Shown here: in pieces, positions 31,325 through 38,926 of the stretch
How the letters are laid out: each line of letters starts with the position of its first letter
Position numbering within the stretch: the first letter of the stretch is position 1
DNA from: DASUXA01 sp036378155
GTDB taxonomy: Bacteria; Actinomycetota; Actinomycetes; Mycobacteriales; Micromonosporaceae
DNA: 64,000 bases
NCBI GenBank assembly: GCA_036378155.1
Contig: DASUXA010000109.1
Location: 62,001-126,000, forward strand
Direction of reading: 5' to 3'
Made by a program: the position numbers and the translations under genes
Notes under the pieces: model-generated
What the model saw: only the letters and a program-made list of their open reading frames with translations
What the model was told of the DNA's origin: nothing
Databases searched by the model: none

Positions 31325-32302
31325 TCAGCCCTCGGGGCGGGCGTCGTCCTGGTCCGGGAAGTGCACCGCGACCCGTTGCTCGTCCGCCGGCAGCCGCCGC
31401 TCCGCCTGGGCGTACCCGGTGTACGCGTGCCGGTCGGCCGGGGTGAGCGGCGGGGCGGCCACGCTGCGCGGCCACAGTCGCCGGGCGCGGACCACGTCGA
31501 TCTCCGCGGCGTACAGCGTGATCTGCGCCTGGAGTTGCAGCCACGCCAACAGCCCGAGGACGACCCCGAACACGCCGTAGAGCGACTGCGCGTGACGTAC
31601 CTGGTGCGCGACGAGCAACGCGCCCACGGCGAGCAGGATCTGCCACAGCACCGCCGAGATCGCCGCTCCCAGAACGAGGTCTCGGGTGGCTACCTCCTTC
31701 GCGGTCGAGAGCCGGAACGCCAGCAGGAACAGGCCGATGTTGATCGCCAACGACAGCGTGAACGCGCCGATCCGCACCGCGACGCCGAGCGAACCGGCGC
31801 CGCTGAGGCCGGACAACGTACCGGTGATGATCACGCTCGCGCCGATGGTGAGCAGGAAGCCGAGGCTGCGCGGCAGCGCTGCGAAGAACCCCGGACGCTG
31901 CGCGTGCGGTACGTCCCAGACCTCGTTGAGCGCGGTCTGGGCGGCGTTGGCGACGCCGCGCGCACCCCACCACGCGATCAGGCTGCCCACCACGAACACT
32001 CCCCAACTGCCGTGCAGACCGTTCACGCGCAACTGGGTGCCGATCACGGGGAACTCGACCAGCGCCGAATTGAGCAGCCGGTGGTACAGGCCGGGATTGC
32101 CGCGCGCCGCGAAGCCGAGGACGGTGACGAACACGAGCAGCAGCGGAAACACCGACACGAACGCGAAGTAGGCGATCAGGGCGGCGAGGTTGGCCGCCTG
32201 GTCGTCGCTGTACTTGCGGTACACGGCGAGCGGAAACGCCAGCCACGCCCGGCGCTGCTGCAGCCGGTTCGCGCCACGCACCAAGGTGCGCACCCGGTCC
32301 AT
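31325..32302 (-). CDS. YihY/BrkB family membrane protein
   Basis: A 325-residue protein of the YihY/virulence factor BrkB family (formerly called ribonuclease BN). Six hydrophobic helices follow the characteristic DDQAANLAALIAYFAFVSVFPLLLVFVTVLGF segment; the SLIAWWGARGVANAAQTALNEVW and LYGVFGVVLGLLAWLQLQAQ segments are also typical. Function is unproven; transport is presumed. ATG 32302 was chosen from family similarity. The protein ends in an acidic cytoplasmic tail. Confidence 0.88.
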   Translation of the reverse strand: MDRVRTLVRGANRLQQRRAWLAFPLAVYRKYSDDQAANLAALIAYFAFVSVFPLLLVFVTVLGFAARGNPGLYHRLLNSALVEFPVIGTQLRVNGLHGSWGVFVVGSLIAWWGARGVANAAQTALNEVWDVPHAQRPGFFAALPRSLGFLLTIGASVIITGTLSGLSGAGSLGVAVRIGAFTLSLAINIGLFLLAFRLSTAKEVATRDLVLGAAISAVLWQILLAVGALLVAHQVRHAQSLYGVFGVVLGLLAWLQLQAQITLYAAEIDVVRARRLWPRSVAAPPLTPADRHAYTGYAQAERRLPADEQRVAVHFPDQDDARPEG

Positions 32303-32404
32303 GCCACGAGGTACCCCCTTCGGTAGAGGTCTCACCTGGGTGGCTGGGCGAGCGCGGTCGATCGCCTCGACCGGCGACCCTCTTTGGGTCGCCCACTCCG
32401 GGGC

Positions 32405-32449
32405 GCCGGGCTCCTGGTCGCCGGGCTCCTGGTCGCCGGGCTCCGGGGC
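32405..32449. repeat. Three tandem 15-bp units between comEC and the YihY-like gene
   Basis: GCCGGGCTCCTGGTC at 32405-32419 and 32420-32434 is identical; the third unit (32435-32449) differs at two bases. It lies in the 167-bp gap downstream of comEC. Confidence 0.8.
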
Positions 32450-32469
32450 GCCCGCTTGCGAGCTGATCG

Positions 32470-34830
32470 CTACGGCGGGCGTGACGCGAGGACCCGCCCG
32501 TGTACCGCGACGGCGAGTCCGTGCCCGGTGACCAGGACGGCGACGTCTCCGCTGGTGTCGGTGCGCAGTACCCGCGCACCAGCGCGACTGAGCCGGTCGA
32601 GTGTCGGCAGGTTCGGGTGACCGTAGGGGTTGCCGAGCCCGACGGAGACCACCGCTACCGCCGGTCGGGCCGCGTCGAGCAGTCGCGGGTCCTGGTACGC
32701 CGATCCATGGTGGGCGACTTTGAGCACGTCGACCGGTGGTACGCCGGCCGCCACGAGATCTGCCTGCTCCTCGACCTCGGCATCCCCCATCAGCAGGATC
32801 CGCTCGCCGCGCACCTCGGCGAGCAGTACCAGCGAGTTGTTGTTGGGATCGGACCGGGTGCCGGTGAGCACCCGTGACGGCGCGAGCGCACGCAGGGCGA
32901 CACCGCCCATGGTCGCGGTCCATCCTGCGCGTGCGGTGACGACCGGTACCCGGTGCTCGGCACTCGCCGTACCGACCTGCTGCCACCCCGCCGGTGGCGA
33001 CAGGTACGGCGGTGCCACGACCTCGGCGACCGTCCGGCCGCGCAGCACGCCCGCGAACCCTCCGACGTGGTCCTCGTGGAAGTGGGTGATCACCAGCAGC
33101 GGTACCGCGACGACGTCGAGTTCGTCGAGGCAGCGGTCGACCGCCGCCGGGTCGGGTCCGGTGTCGATCACGATCGCCTGCCGTTCCCGGGTCGGCAGCA
33201 CCAGGGCGTCACCCTGCCCGACGTCGCACGCGACGAACACCGCACCCGGTGGCGGCCAACCCGTGGCGAACAGCCGTACCGGTACCGCGCCGAGCACCGT
33301 CGCGACCGTGACGATCATGGCGATCCGTCGCGCGACGGGCCGGCGTACCGCGAGCACCGCGACGAGCAGCAGCCCGGCCAGGAACAGGGCACCGCGGGTA
33401 CCGGCGGGCCAGGGGATGAGCCCAGCCGGCGCTCCCGCCCCGATGTTGGCGACCGTGACCAGCCATCGCGCCGGCCACCAGGCGAGCCACGCGACGAACT
33501 GGGCTCCGGTCAGCCATACCGGCGACAGCAGCGCGGCTGCCACGCCGAGAACGGTCGCCGGGGCGACAGCCGGTACCGCGAGCAGGTTCGCCGGTACCGC
33601 GACGACACTGAACGTCCCCGAGATCCCGGCGATAACCGGGGCACAGGCGACCTGTGCCGCGGCCGGTACGGCGATCGCCTCGGCGACGCCGGCCGGTACA
33701 CCCCTGCTCCGCAGCGCGGCCCGCCAGTGCGGAGCGATGAGCAGCAGCCCGGCGGTGGCGAACACGGACAACGCGAAACCGGCGCTGGCCGCCAACGCTG
33801 GATCGATCACGAGCAGGACGGCGACGGTCGCGGCGAGGCCCGGCACGGCGGCGCGTGGACGACCGGAGGCGAGCGCCACCAGCCCCAGACCGCCCATCAC
33901 GGCGGCGCGGAGCACGCTGGGCGACGGGCGGACCAGGATGACGAAGCCGACCAACGCGATCGCGCCGAGCACGGCGGCGAGCCGAGGTCCTGCCCGGCAC
34001 CACCGGGCGATGAGCAGGACCAGCCCGATCACCACGGCGACGTTCGAACCGGACACGGCGACGAGGTGGGTCATGCCGGTCGAGCGGAAGGTGTCCGCCA
34101 GCGCCGGATCGAGCCTGCTGGTGTCGCCGTCGACCAGACCCGGCAGCAGCCCGGCTGCCTGCCCGGACAGAGGCCGGCAGGCGTTCTGCAGCCCGGAGCG
34201 TAGGGCGCCGGCCGCCCGCTGCAACCACGGCGGCCTGCCCACCAGCCGGGGAGCACCGGACACCGCGATGACCGCGGCGGTGAGATCGCCGCCCCGCGGC
34301 ACCTGCAGCCGGCCGTCGAGGACGACCCGTTGCCCGGGCAACAACCCGCGCCACGACTCGTCCGTGGCCAGGACCAGGACCCGGACCTCCGGAACCGGAC
34401 GCGGTCTGCCGTCGACGGCAAGCTGTTCGAGGGTTGCGGGAACCGCGTACGAGGCGGACCGTCCCCCGCGACCCACCGCTCGTGGATCGTCGTCGACGGT
34501 GATCCTCGCCGTCACCGTCGTCCGATGCCGTGCCACCTGCGCCAGCCCCGCGGAGTCGCGGACGGCGACGCGGGCGGCCGTCGCGCTCGCACCGACGAGG
34601 ACGCCGAGCGTCATCGCGACTGCCACCCACGCCGCGCGCCGGTACGCCCCACCGCGCCGGCGAGCGGACCAGCCCGCGGCGACGGCAGACCCAGCGCCGG
34701 CGACCGCGAGCCACAGCCCGTCCCGCGCGGATAAATGCAGGACGGCGAGCGCGGACAACCAGACGGCGACCGTGAACCCGGCGAGACGCAGATCGGGTAG
34801 CTGCGTTTCGTCGGGCGCGGCGCCGCTCAC
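32470..34830 (-). CDS. comEC: ComEC/Rec2 family DNA uptake channel
   Basis: A 786-residue protein with an N-terminal hydrophobic region and OB-like domain (DUF4131), a central competence domain of about ten helices (residues about 240-530; GMTHLVAVSGSNVAVVIG), and a C-terminal metallo-beta-lactamase domain with HFHEDHVGG and VLKVAHHGS. In transformable bacteria it carries single-stranded DNA across the membrane. The GTG start overlaps the comEA stop by four bases. No type IV pilus genes are in the window, so natural competence cannot be asserted. Confidence 0.93.
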   Translation of the reverse strand: MSGAAPDETQLPDLRLAGFTVAVWLSALAVLHLSARDGLWLAVAGAGSAVAAGWSARRRGGAYRRAAWVAVAMTLGVLVGASATAARVAVRDSAGLAQVARHRTTVTARITVDDDPRAVGRGGRSASYAVPATLEQLAVDGRPRPVPEVRVLVLATDESWRGLLPGQRVVLDGRLQVPRGGDLTAAVIAVSGAPRLVGRPPWLQRAAGALRSGLQNACRPLSGQAAGLLPGLVDGDTSRLDPALADTFRSTGMTHLVAVSGSNVAVVIGLVLLIARWCRAGPRLAAVLGAIALVGFVILVRPSPSVLRAAVMGGLGLVALASGRPRAAVPGLAATVAVLLVIDPALAASAGFALSVFATAGLLLIAPHWRAALRSRGVPAGVAEAIAVPAAAQVACAPVIAGISGTFSVVAVPANLLAVPAVAPATVLGVAAALLSPVWLTGAQFVAWLAWWPARWLVTVANIGAGAPAGLIPWPAGTRGALFLAGLLLVAVLAVRRPVARRIAMIVTVATVLGAVPVRLFATGWPPPGAVFVACDVGQGDALVLPTRERQAIVIDTGPDPAAVDRCLDELDVVAVPLLVITHFHEDHVGGFAGVLRGRTVAEVVAPPYLSPPAGWQQVGTASAEHRVPVVTARAGWTATMGGVALRALAPSRVLTGTRSDPNNNSLVLLAEVRGERILLMGDAEVEEQADLVAAGVPPVDVLKVAHHGSAYQDPRLLDAARPAVAVVSVGLGNPYGHPNLPTLDRLSRAGARVLRTDTSGDVAVLVTGHGLAVAVHGRVLASRPP

Positions 34831-35654
34831 ACCGTCACCCGGTCTTTGATCTGCGCGAACTTCGCGTCGCCGATGCCCTCCACGTGGCGCAGGTCGTCGA
34901 CGGAGTTGAACGGTCCGTGCTCTCGGCGGTAGTCGAGGATGCGCTGCGCCAGCGCGGGACCGATGCCGGGAAGCGAATCGAGTTGGGCCGAAGTCGCTGT
35001 GTTCAGATTGACCAGACCTGCCGTTGACGCGCCGCCGGCCTCACCCGCAGCCTCGGGCGGAGGCGTCACGCCCACGACGATCAGTTCGCCGTCCGTCAGC
35101 TTCCGGGCGAGGTTGAGGAACGAGAGGTCGGTGCCGGGAAGCGCACCCCCGGCGGCTTCGAGCGCGTCCGCGACGCGAGCCCCGGCGGGCAGCCGGACCA
35201 GACCGGGGTGACGGACCCGACCGGCGACCGCTACCACGACGCTCGCGCCGCTGGGCGACGCGGTCGCGGACACAGTGGACGTCCGCGTCGCGGCGACTGG
35301 CTCGACGTGCGGCCCCGCCCGCCAGGCCAGCAGCGCTGCCCCGAGCACGACCACCGCGGCGACGAGCGCCAGGGCGCGCACCCCGCGCCGCCCCGGATCG
35401 AACGCGCCCAAGGCGGAACGCAGGGGCGTAGGCGCCGGGGCGTCGCGCCCTGTTCCATCGAGTGGGCGCGCGGGCTCCGGCTCAGCTGCCCACGAAGCGG
35501 CGTCGACCTGTACCGCCTCGGTCGGCGGTGCGGAAGACGCCCGGGGCTCGCTCAGTCGCTCCGCCGACGCGCCGTTGAGATCAGCCAGCACGTCCACCAG
35601 CCGACGCCGCGCGTCGGGATCGACCACCCGGTCGTCATGCCTCATCCCACCCAT
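34827..35654 (-). CDS. comEA: ComEA family DNA-binding protein
   Basis: A 275-residue protein: a 95-residue cytoplasmic, low-complexity part, one transmembrane helix (VRALALVAAVVVLGAALLAW), an SLBB domain (VVVAVAGRVRHPGLVRLPAGARVADAL) and two helix-hairpin-helix motifs (LNTATSAQLDSLPGIGPALAQRI; VDDLRHVEGIGDAKFAQIKD) that bind incoming DNA. ATG 35654 is preceded by TAATCT (35668-35663 on the minus strand) with an 8-nt gap and no Shine-Dalgarno, which fits a leaderless start; ATG 35645 is an alternative. It is the first gene of comEA-comEC. Confidence 0.92.
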   Translation of the reverse strand: MGGMRHDDRVVDPDARRRLVDVLADLNGASAERLSEPRASSAPPTEAVQVDAASWAAEPEPARPLDGTGRDAPAPTPLRSALGAFDPGRRGVRALALVAAVVVLGAALLAWRAGPHVEPVAATRTSTVSATASPSGASVVVAVAGRVRHPGLVRLPAGARVADALEAAGGALPGTDLSFLNLARKLTDGELIVVGVTPPPEAAGEAGGASTAGLVNLNTATSAQLDSLPGIGPALAQRILDYRREHGPFNSVDDLRHVEGIGDAKFAQIKDRVTV

Positions 35655-35762
35655 GGCGGGCGAGATTAGGGGCGGCGCGCGGACCGGCGACTCTCCCGCG
35701 AGGCGACCTGTGGACAGCGAGGGTACTTGTGGACGACGCGACCCACCGCCGTCCGGTCTGGT

Positions 35763-36623
35763 TCAGTCGACCGCGTGAACCACGACGCACGCCATACCCG
35801 GACCGACGTGAGCGCCGACGGCGGCTCCGACCTCGGTGACGTACCGGCGACGCAACCGCCCGCCCAGCCGCTCGGCCATCCGATCGGCGAGTTCGGCGGC
35901 TCGGTCGGCAGCGCCGAGATGGTGTACGGCGACGTCCACCGTGGACGATCCTGCCGCCTCGACGGCGAGGTCCACGAGCCGGGCGAGGGCGCGGGAGGTG
36001 GTACGCACACGGTCGCGCACCACGATCTCCCCGTCGGAGACGTACAAGATCGGCTTCACCGACAACGCGTTGCCGAGCAATGCGGAGGCAGCACCGATCC
36101 GGCCGCCCCGCCGCAGGTATTCCAGCGTGTCGACGTAGAAGAACGCGCTGGTGCGGGCGACCGCGTGCTCCGCCGCCTCGCGAGCTGCCCGGGCGTCGCC
36201 GCCGTGCGCCGCCTCGGCAGCGGCGAGCGCGACGAAACCGAGTCCCATCCCCGTCGACCGCGAGTCCACGACCTGTACCCGCCCATCGAAGTCGCGAGCG
36301 GCGAGCGCGGCTGCCTCGAGCGTCCCGGAGAGCTTCGTCGACAGGTGCACGGACACGACAGCGCCCGCTCCGCAATCCAACAGCCGCTGGTACACCTCGG
36401 CGAACCGGGCGGGAGCGGGTCGCGACGTGGTGACGGCGGCCCGCCGGTCGGCGAGGGCGCGGGCGACGTCAGCCGGGGTGACGTCCACGCCCTCCAGGCC
36501 CTCGACGCCGTTGACAGCCACCGCGAGGGGCACCACCGTCAGTCCCGCCTCGCCGGCGACCTCGGCAGGCAGGGAGGCAGTGGAGTCGGTGACCACCGCG
36601 ACGGTCTCGGTTACGCCGGGCAT
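35763..36623 (-). CDS. DegV family fatty-acid-binding protein
   Basis: A 286-residue DegV protein, a class that binds fatty acids and in Gram-positives can present them to fatty acid kinase. Conserved motifs VVTDSTASLP, TTSRPAPARFAEVY, HLSTKLSGT and LEYLRRGGRIG are present. No fakA kinase gene is adjacent. The start at ATG 36623 follows TACCGT (36635-36630 on the minus strand) by 6 nt without a Shine-Dalgarno, suggesting a leaderless mRNA. Its position matches Rv2417c. Confidence 0.93.
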   Translation of the reverse strand: MPGVTETVAVVTDSTASLPAEVAGEAGLTVVPLAVAVNGVEGLEGVDVTPADVARALADRRAAVTTSRPAPARFAEVYQRLLDCGAGAVVSVHLSTKLSGTLEAAALAARDFDGRVQVVDSRSTGMGLGFVALAAAEAAHGGDARAAREAAEHAVARTSAFFYVDTLEYLRRGGRIGAASALLGNALSVKPILYVSDGEIVVRDRVRTTSRALARLVDLAVEAAGSSTVDVAVHHLGAADRAAELADRMAERLGGRLRRRYVTEVGAAVGAHVGPGMACVVVHAVD

Positions 36624-36661
36624 GCGGGCACGGTATCCGATCCGTTCGGATCACCGTCCGG

Positions 36662-37093
36662 TCATGCCGGGTGCGCCTCGCTCACCTCGAACGGGATGCC
36701 CTGCATGCAGGTCGTCATGACCCCCGGCGCGGTCCGTCCGCGCACGGTGACCCGGGCGCCCGGGCGCACGACGTCGGGGTCGGCGTCGAGCAGCAGGTAC
36801 GTCACGCCCTCGTGGGTCAGCACGAGGCAACCCCGCTCGACGCCGGCTTCCACGGTCCCGCGCAGCGTCATCGACTGTGGTGCCGGCGTCCCGGTGCCGG
36901 GCGGGGGCGTGCGGGACAGTGAGAACCCCGGCGACGGACGCCGTGGCGGCGTCGCCGACGAGTCAGCCGACATCTTGCCTCCCGGTGTCGCCTGGTGGTC
37001 GCCGGGCGCGGCGCACCCCGCAAGCGTCGTCCCGCAGCCCGCGAGGGTCGCCATGCAGACCGCGACCGCCACGACGGCGTGCCTCGTCGTCAC
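36662..37093 (-). CDS. Putative lipoprotein with an OB-like domain
   Basis: A 143-residue exported protein. Two candidate lipoboxes follow each other (LAGCGTTLAGCAAP; Cys20 and Cys27). A Pro/Ser/Thr-rich linker runs to about residue 73, followed by a 65-residue beta-rich domain (MTLRGTVEAGVERGCLVLTHEGVTYLLLD, then GARVTVRGRTAPG) that resembles small OB-fold proteins. Two Cys in the domain could form a disulfide. Family not recognised. It lies between degV and the phosphatase gene, where M. tuberculosis carries a different gene. Confidence 0.8.
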   Translation of the reverse strand: MTTRHAVVAVAVCMATLAGCGTTLAGCAAPGDHQATPGGKMSADSSATPPRRPSPGFSLSRTPPPGTGTPAPQSMTLRGTVEAGVERGCLVLTHEGVTYLLLDADPDVVRPGARVTVRGRTAPGVMTTCMQGIPFEVSEAHPA

Positions 37094-37136
37094 GTACGTC
37101 GGACGGTACCGCCGGTCGCATGGTTCCGCCGCTCGG

Positions 37137-37733
37137 CTAGGAGAGGTTGTGTCCTCGCAACTGCCAGCCCCGGACCCGGTCGTGCCGGAGCAACGACCAG
37201 TGACAGTTCTCGAGTACCGCGATCGTCGCGGCGACCGGGCGCGGCCAGCCCAACAGCGTCATCATGCCGTACTTGGCCGCGCCGCCGTGCGTGGCGACCA
37301 CGACCGTCCCGCCCGGCGCGAGGTCGGCGGCGTCCTGCAACGCCGCTGCGACCCGCTTGGCCAGGTCGTCCAGGTCCTCGATGTCGCACCCGTCGACCGG
37401 CTCGAAGCGCCGCCAACGGGCGTACTCCTCCGGGTACCGGACCGCCAGTTCCTGATGGGTCAGTCCCTGCCACTGCCCGTAGTACCGCTCGCGCAGCCGG
37501 GCGTCCGTGCGGACCGGCAGTGCGGTCAGGCGAGCCAACTCGTCGGCGGTGTCCACGGCCCGGCGAAGGTCGCTGGCGACGATCGCGTCGACGCCGAGCG
37601 TGGCGAGCCGCCCGGCCGCCGCCGCTGCCTGGGCACGCCCCGTCTCGTTGAGATCAACGTCCTCCTGGCCCTGGAAGCGCCCGTCGTGGTTCCACATGGT
37701 CTGTCCGTGGCGCCACAGCACCAGACGCGTCAT
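37137..37733 (-). CDS. Histidine phosphatase family protein (GpgP-like position)
   Basis: A 198-residue phosphatase of the phosphoglycerate mutase superfamily. The catalytic LWRHGQT motif, SDLRRAVDTA, the substrate loop RERYYGQWQGLT and the second His in VATHGG are all present. In M. tuberculosis the gene next to rsfS is GpgP, glucosyl-3-phosphoglycerate phosphatase of the methylglucose lipopolysaccharide pathway; the position supports that, the sequence alone does not prove it. Its ATG overlaps the rsfS stop by four bases. Confidence 0.88.
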   Translation of the reverse strand: MTRLVLWRHGQTMWNHDGRFQGQEDVDLNETGRAQAAAAAGRLATLGVDAIVASDLRRAVDTADELARLTALPVRTDARLRERYYGQWQGLTHQELAVRYPEEYARWRRFEPVDGCDIEDLDDLAKRVAAALQDAADLAPGGTVVVATHGGAAKYGMMTLLGWPRPVAATIAVLENCHWSLLRHDRVRGWQLRGHNLS

Positions 37734-38134
37734 GCGGCGTCACCCGCGGTCCCCTCCGCGGACACCAGGTCGCGGTCGACGAACGGGATCACCGGGCAGT
37801 CCTTCCACAACCGGTCCAGCGAGTAGAACTCGCGTTCCTCGGTGTGCTGCACATGGACTACGAGATCGACATAGTCGAGCAGGACCCAGCGGCCGGCGCG
37901 TTCGCCCTCGCGACGCACCGGCTTGGCCTTCTCGGGCAGGTCCACCAGCCGTTCCTCGATCGCGTCCACGATCGCCTGGACCTGTCGCTCGTTGGGTGCC
38001 GAGGCAAGCAGGAACGCGTCGGTGATCACCATCTGGTCGGCGACGTCCAGGATGACGATGTCCTGCGCCTTCTTGTCAGCGGCTGCCTGCGCGGCGGCCA
38101 ACGCCAGTTCACGGGCGCGCTCCGAAGCGGGCAC
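37730..38134 (-). CDS. rsfS: Ribosome silencing factor RsfS
   Basis: A 134-residue protein that binds ribosomal protein L14 and blocks subunit joining under starvation. The conserved core (DIVILDVADQMVITDAFLLASAPNERQVQAIVDAIEE and WVLLDYVDLVVHVQHTEEREFYSLDRLW) is intact. GTG 38134 has AAGGAG 4 nt upstream. It is coupled to the downstream phosphatase gene and lies 123 bp after nadD. Confidence 0.95.
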   Translation of the reverse strand: MPASERARELALAAAQAAADKKAQDIVILDVADQMVITDAFLLASAPNERQVQAIVDAIEERLVDLPEKAKPVRREGERAGRWVLLDYVDLVVHVQHTEEREFYSLDRLWKDCPVIPFVDRDLVSAEGTAGDAA

Positions 38135-38257
38135 CGGACTCCTTCCTTCGATGTGCTCCGCACCACGACGCCGAGGTGGACGCCGGGCGCGGCTGTACGT
38201 CCTAGCCTCTCACGCTCCCGGTACCCAGGCGCGGGCCCGGCGACACCGCGAGCGGAC

Positions 38258-38848
38258 TTAGCGGTACAAATGCCTCTTTGCGATGTATTGCACCACTCCG
38301 TCCGGTACCAGGTACCACACCGGCTTGCCGGCCCGTACCCGCGCCCGACAGTCGGACGACGAGATCGCCATCGCCGGTACCTGGATCAGGCTCACCGTAT
38401 CGGCAGGCAGATGCGCGTCGGACAGCACGAACCCTGGTCGGGTCACGGCGATGAAGCGCGCCAGCTCGAAGCAGGTCTCCGCGTCCTTCCAAGTGAGGAT
38501 CTTCGCCAGGGCATCCGCCCCGGTGATGAAGAACAACTCTGCGTCGTCGCCGTACACCTTCTTGAGGTCACGCAGCGTGTCGACGGTGTACGTCGGACCC
38601 GGGCGGTCGATGTCGGCGCGGCTGACCTGGAAACGCGGGTTGGACGCGGTCGCGATGACGGTCATCAGGTACCGGTCCTCGGCGGCCGTGACCTCGGTTC
38701 GCGACTTCTGCCACGGCTGACCGGTCGGCACGAAGACCACCTCGTCCAGGGCGAACCGGTCCGCGACCTCGCTCGCCGCCACCAGGTGGCCGTTGTGGAT
38801 CGGGTCGAAGGTGCCACCCATGATCCCGATCCGACGCGCGTCTCCCAC
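38258..38848 (-). CDS. nadD: Nicotinate-nucleotide adenylyltransferase NadD
   Basis: Adenylates nicotinate mononucleotide in NAD synthesis. The 196-residue protein has the nucleotidyltransferase motif GGTFDPIHNGHL, the FVPTGQPWQK loop, FITGADAL and the C-terminal ISSSDCRARV signature. GTG 38848 is chosen because TACGAT lies exactly 7 nt upstream (38861-38856 on the minus strand), matching a leaderless start, and family similarity begins there; GTG 38866 would lie before that -10. Confidence 0.94.
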   Translation of the reverse strand: MGDARRIGIMGGTFDPIHNGHLVAASEVADRFALDEVVFVPTGQPWQKSRTEVTAAEDRYLMTVIATASNPRFQVSRADIDRPGPTYTVDTLRDLKKVYGDDAELFFITGADALAKILTWKDAETCFELARFIAVTRPGFVLSDAHLPADTVSLIQVPAMAISSSDCRARVRAGKPVWYLVPDGVVQYIAKRHLYR

Positions 38849-38926
38849 GGCCCAGATCGTAGCCACCTGACGGCGGCGCGTTCGTCACGATCACTACTTG
38901 CGCCGGTCGCAGCCTTGATCAGCGGG

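Noticed and set aside
32630..34849. Plus-strand open frame opposite comEC
   Set aside because: Thr/Ala/Pro-rich antisense frame; comEC has intact ComEC and metallo-beta-lactamase motifs.
32470..35654. comEA-comEC as evidence for natural competence
   Set aside because: These genes are widespread in actinobacteria without demonstrated transformation, and no pilus or DprA genes are in the window.
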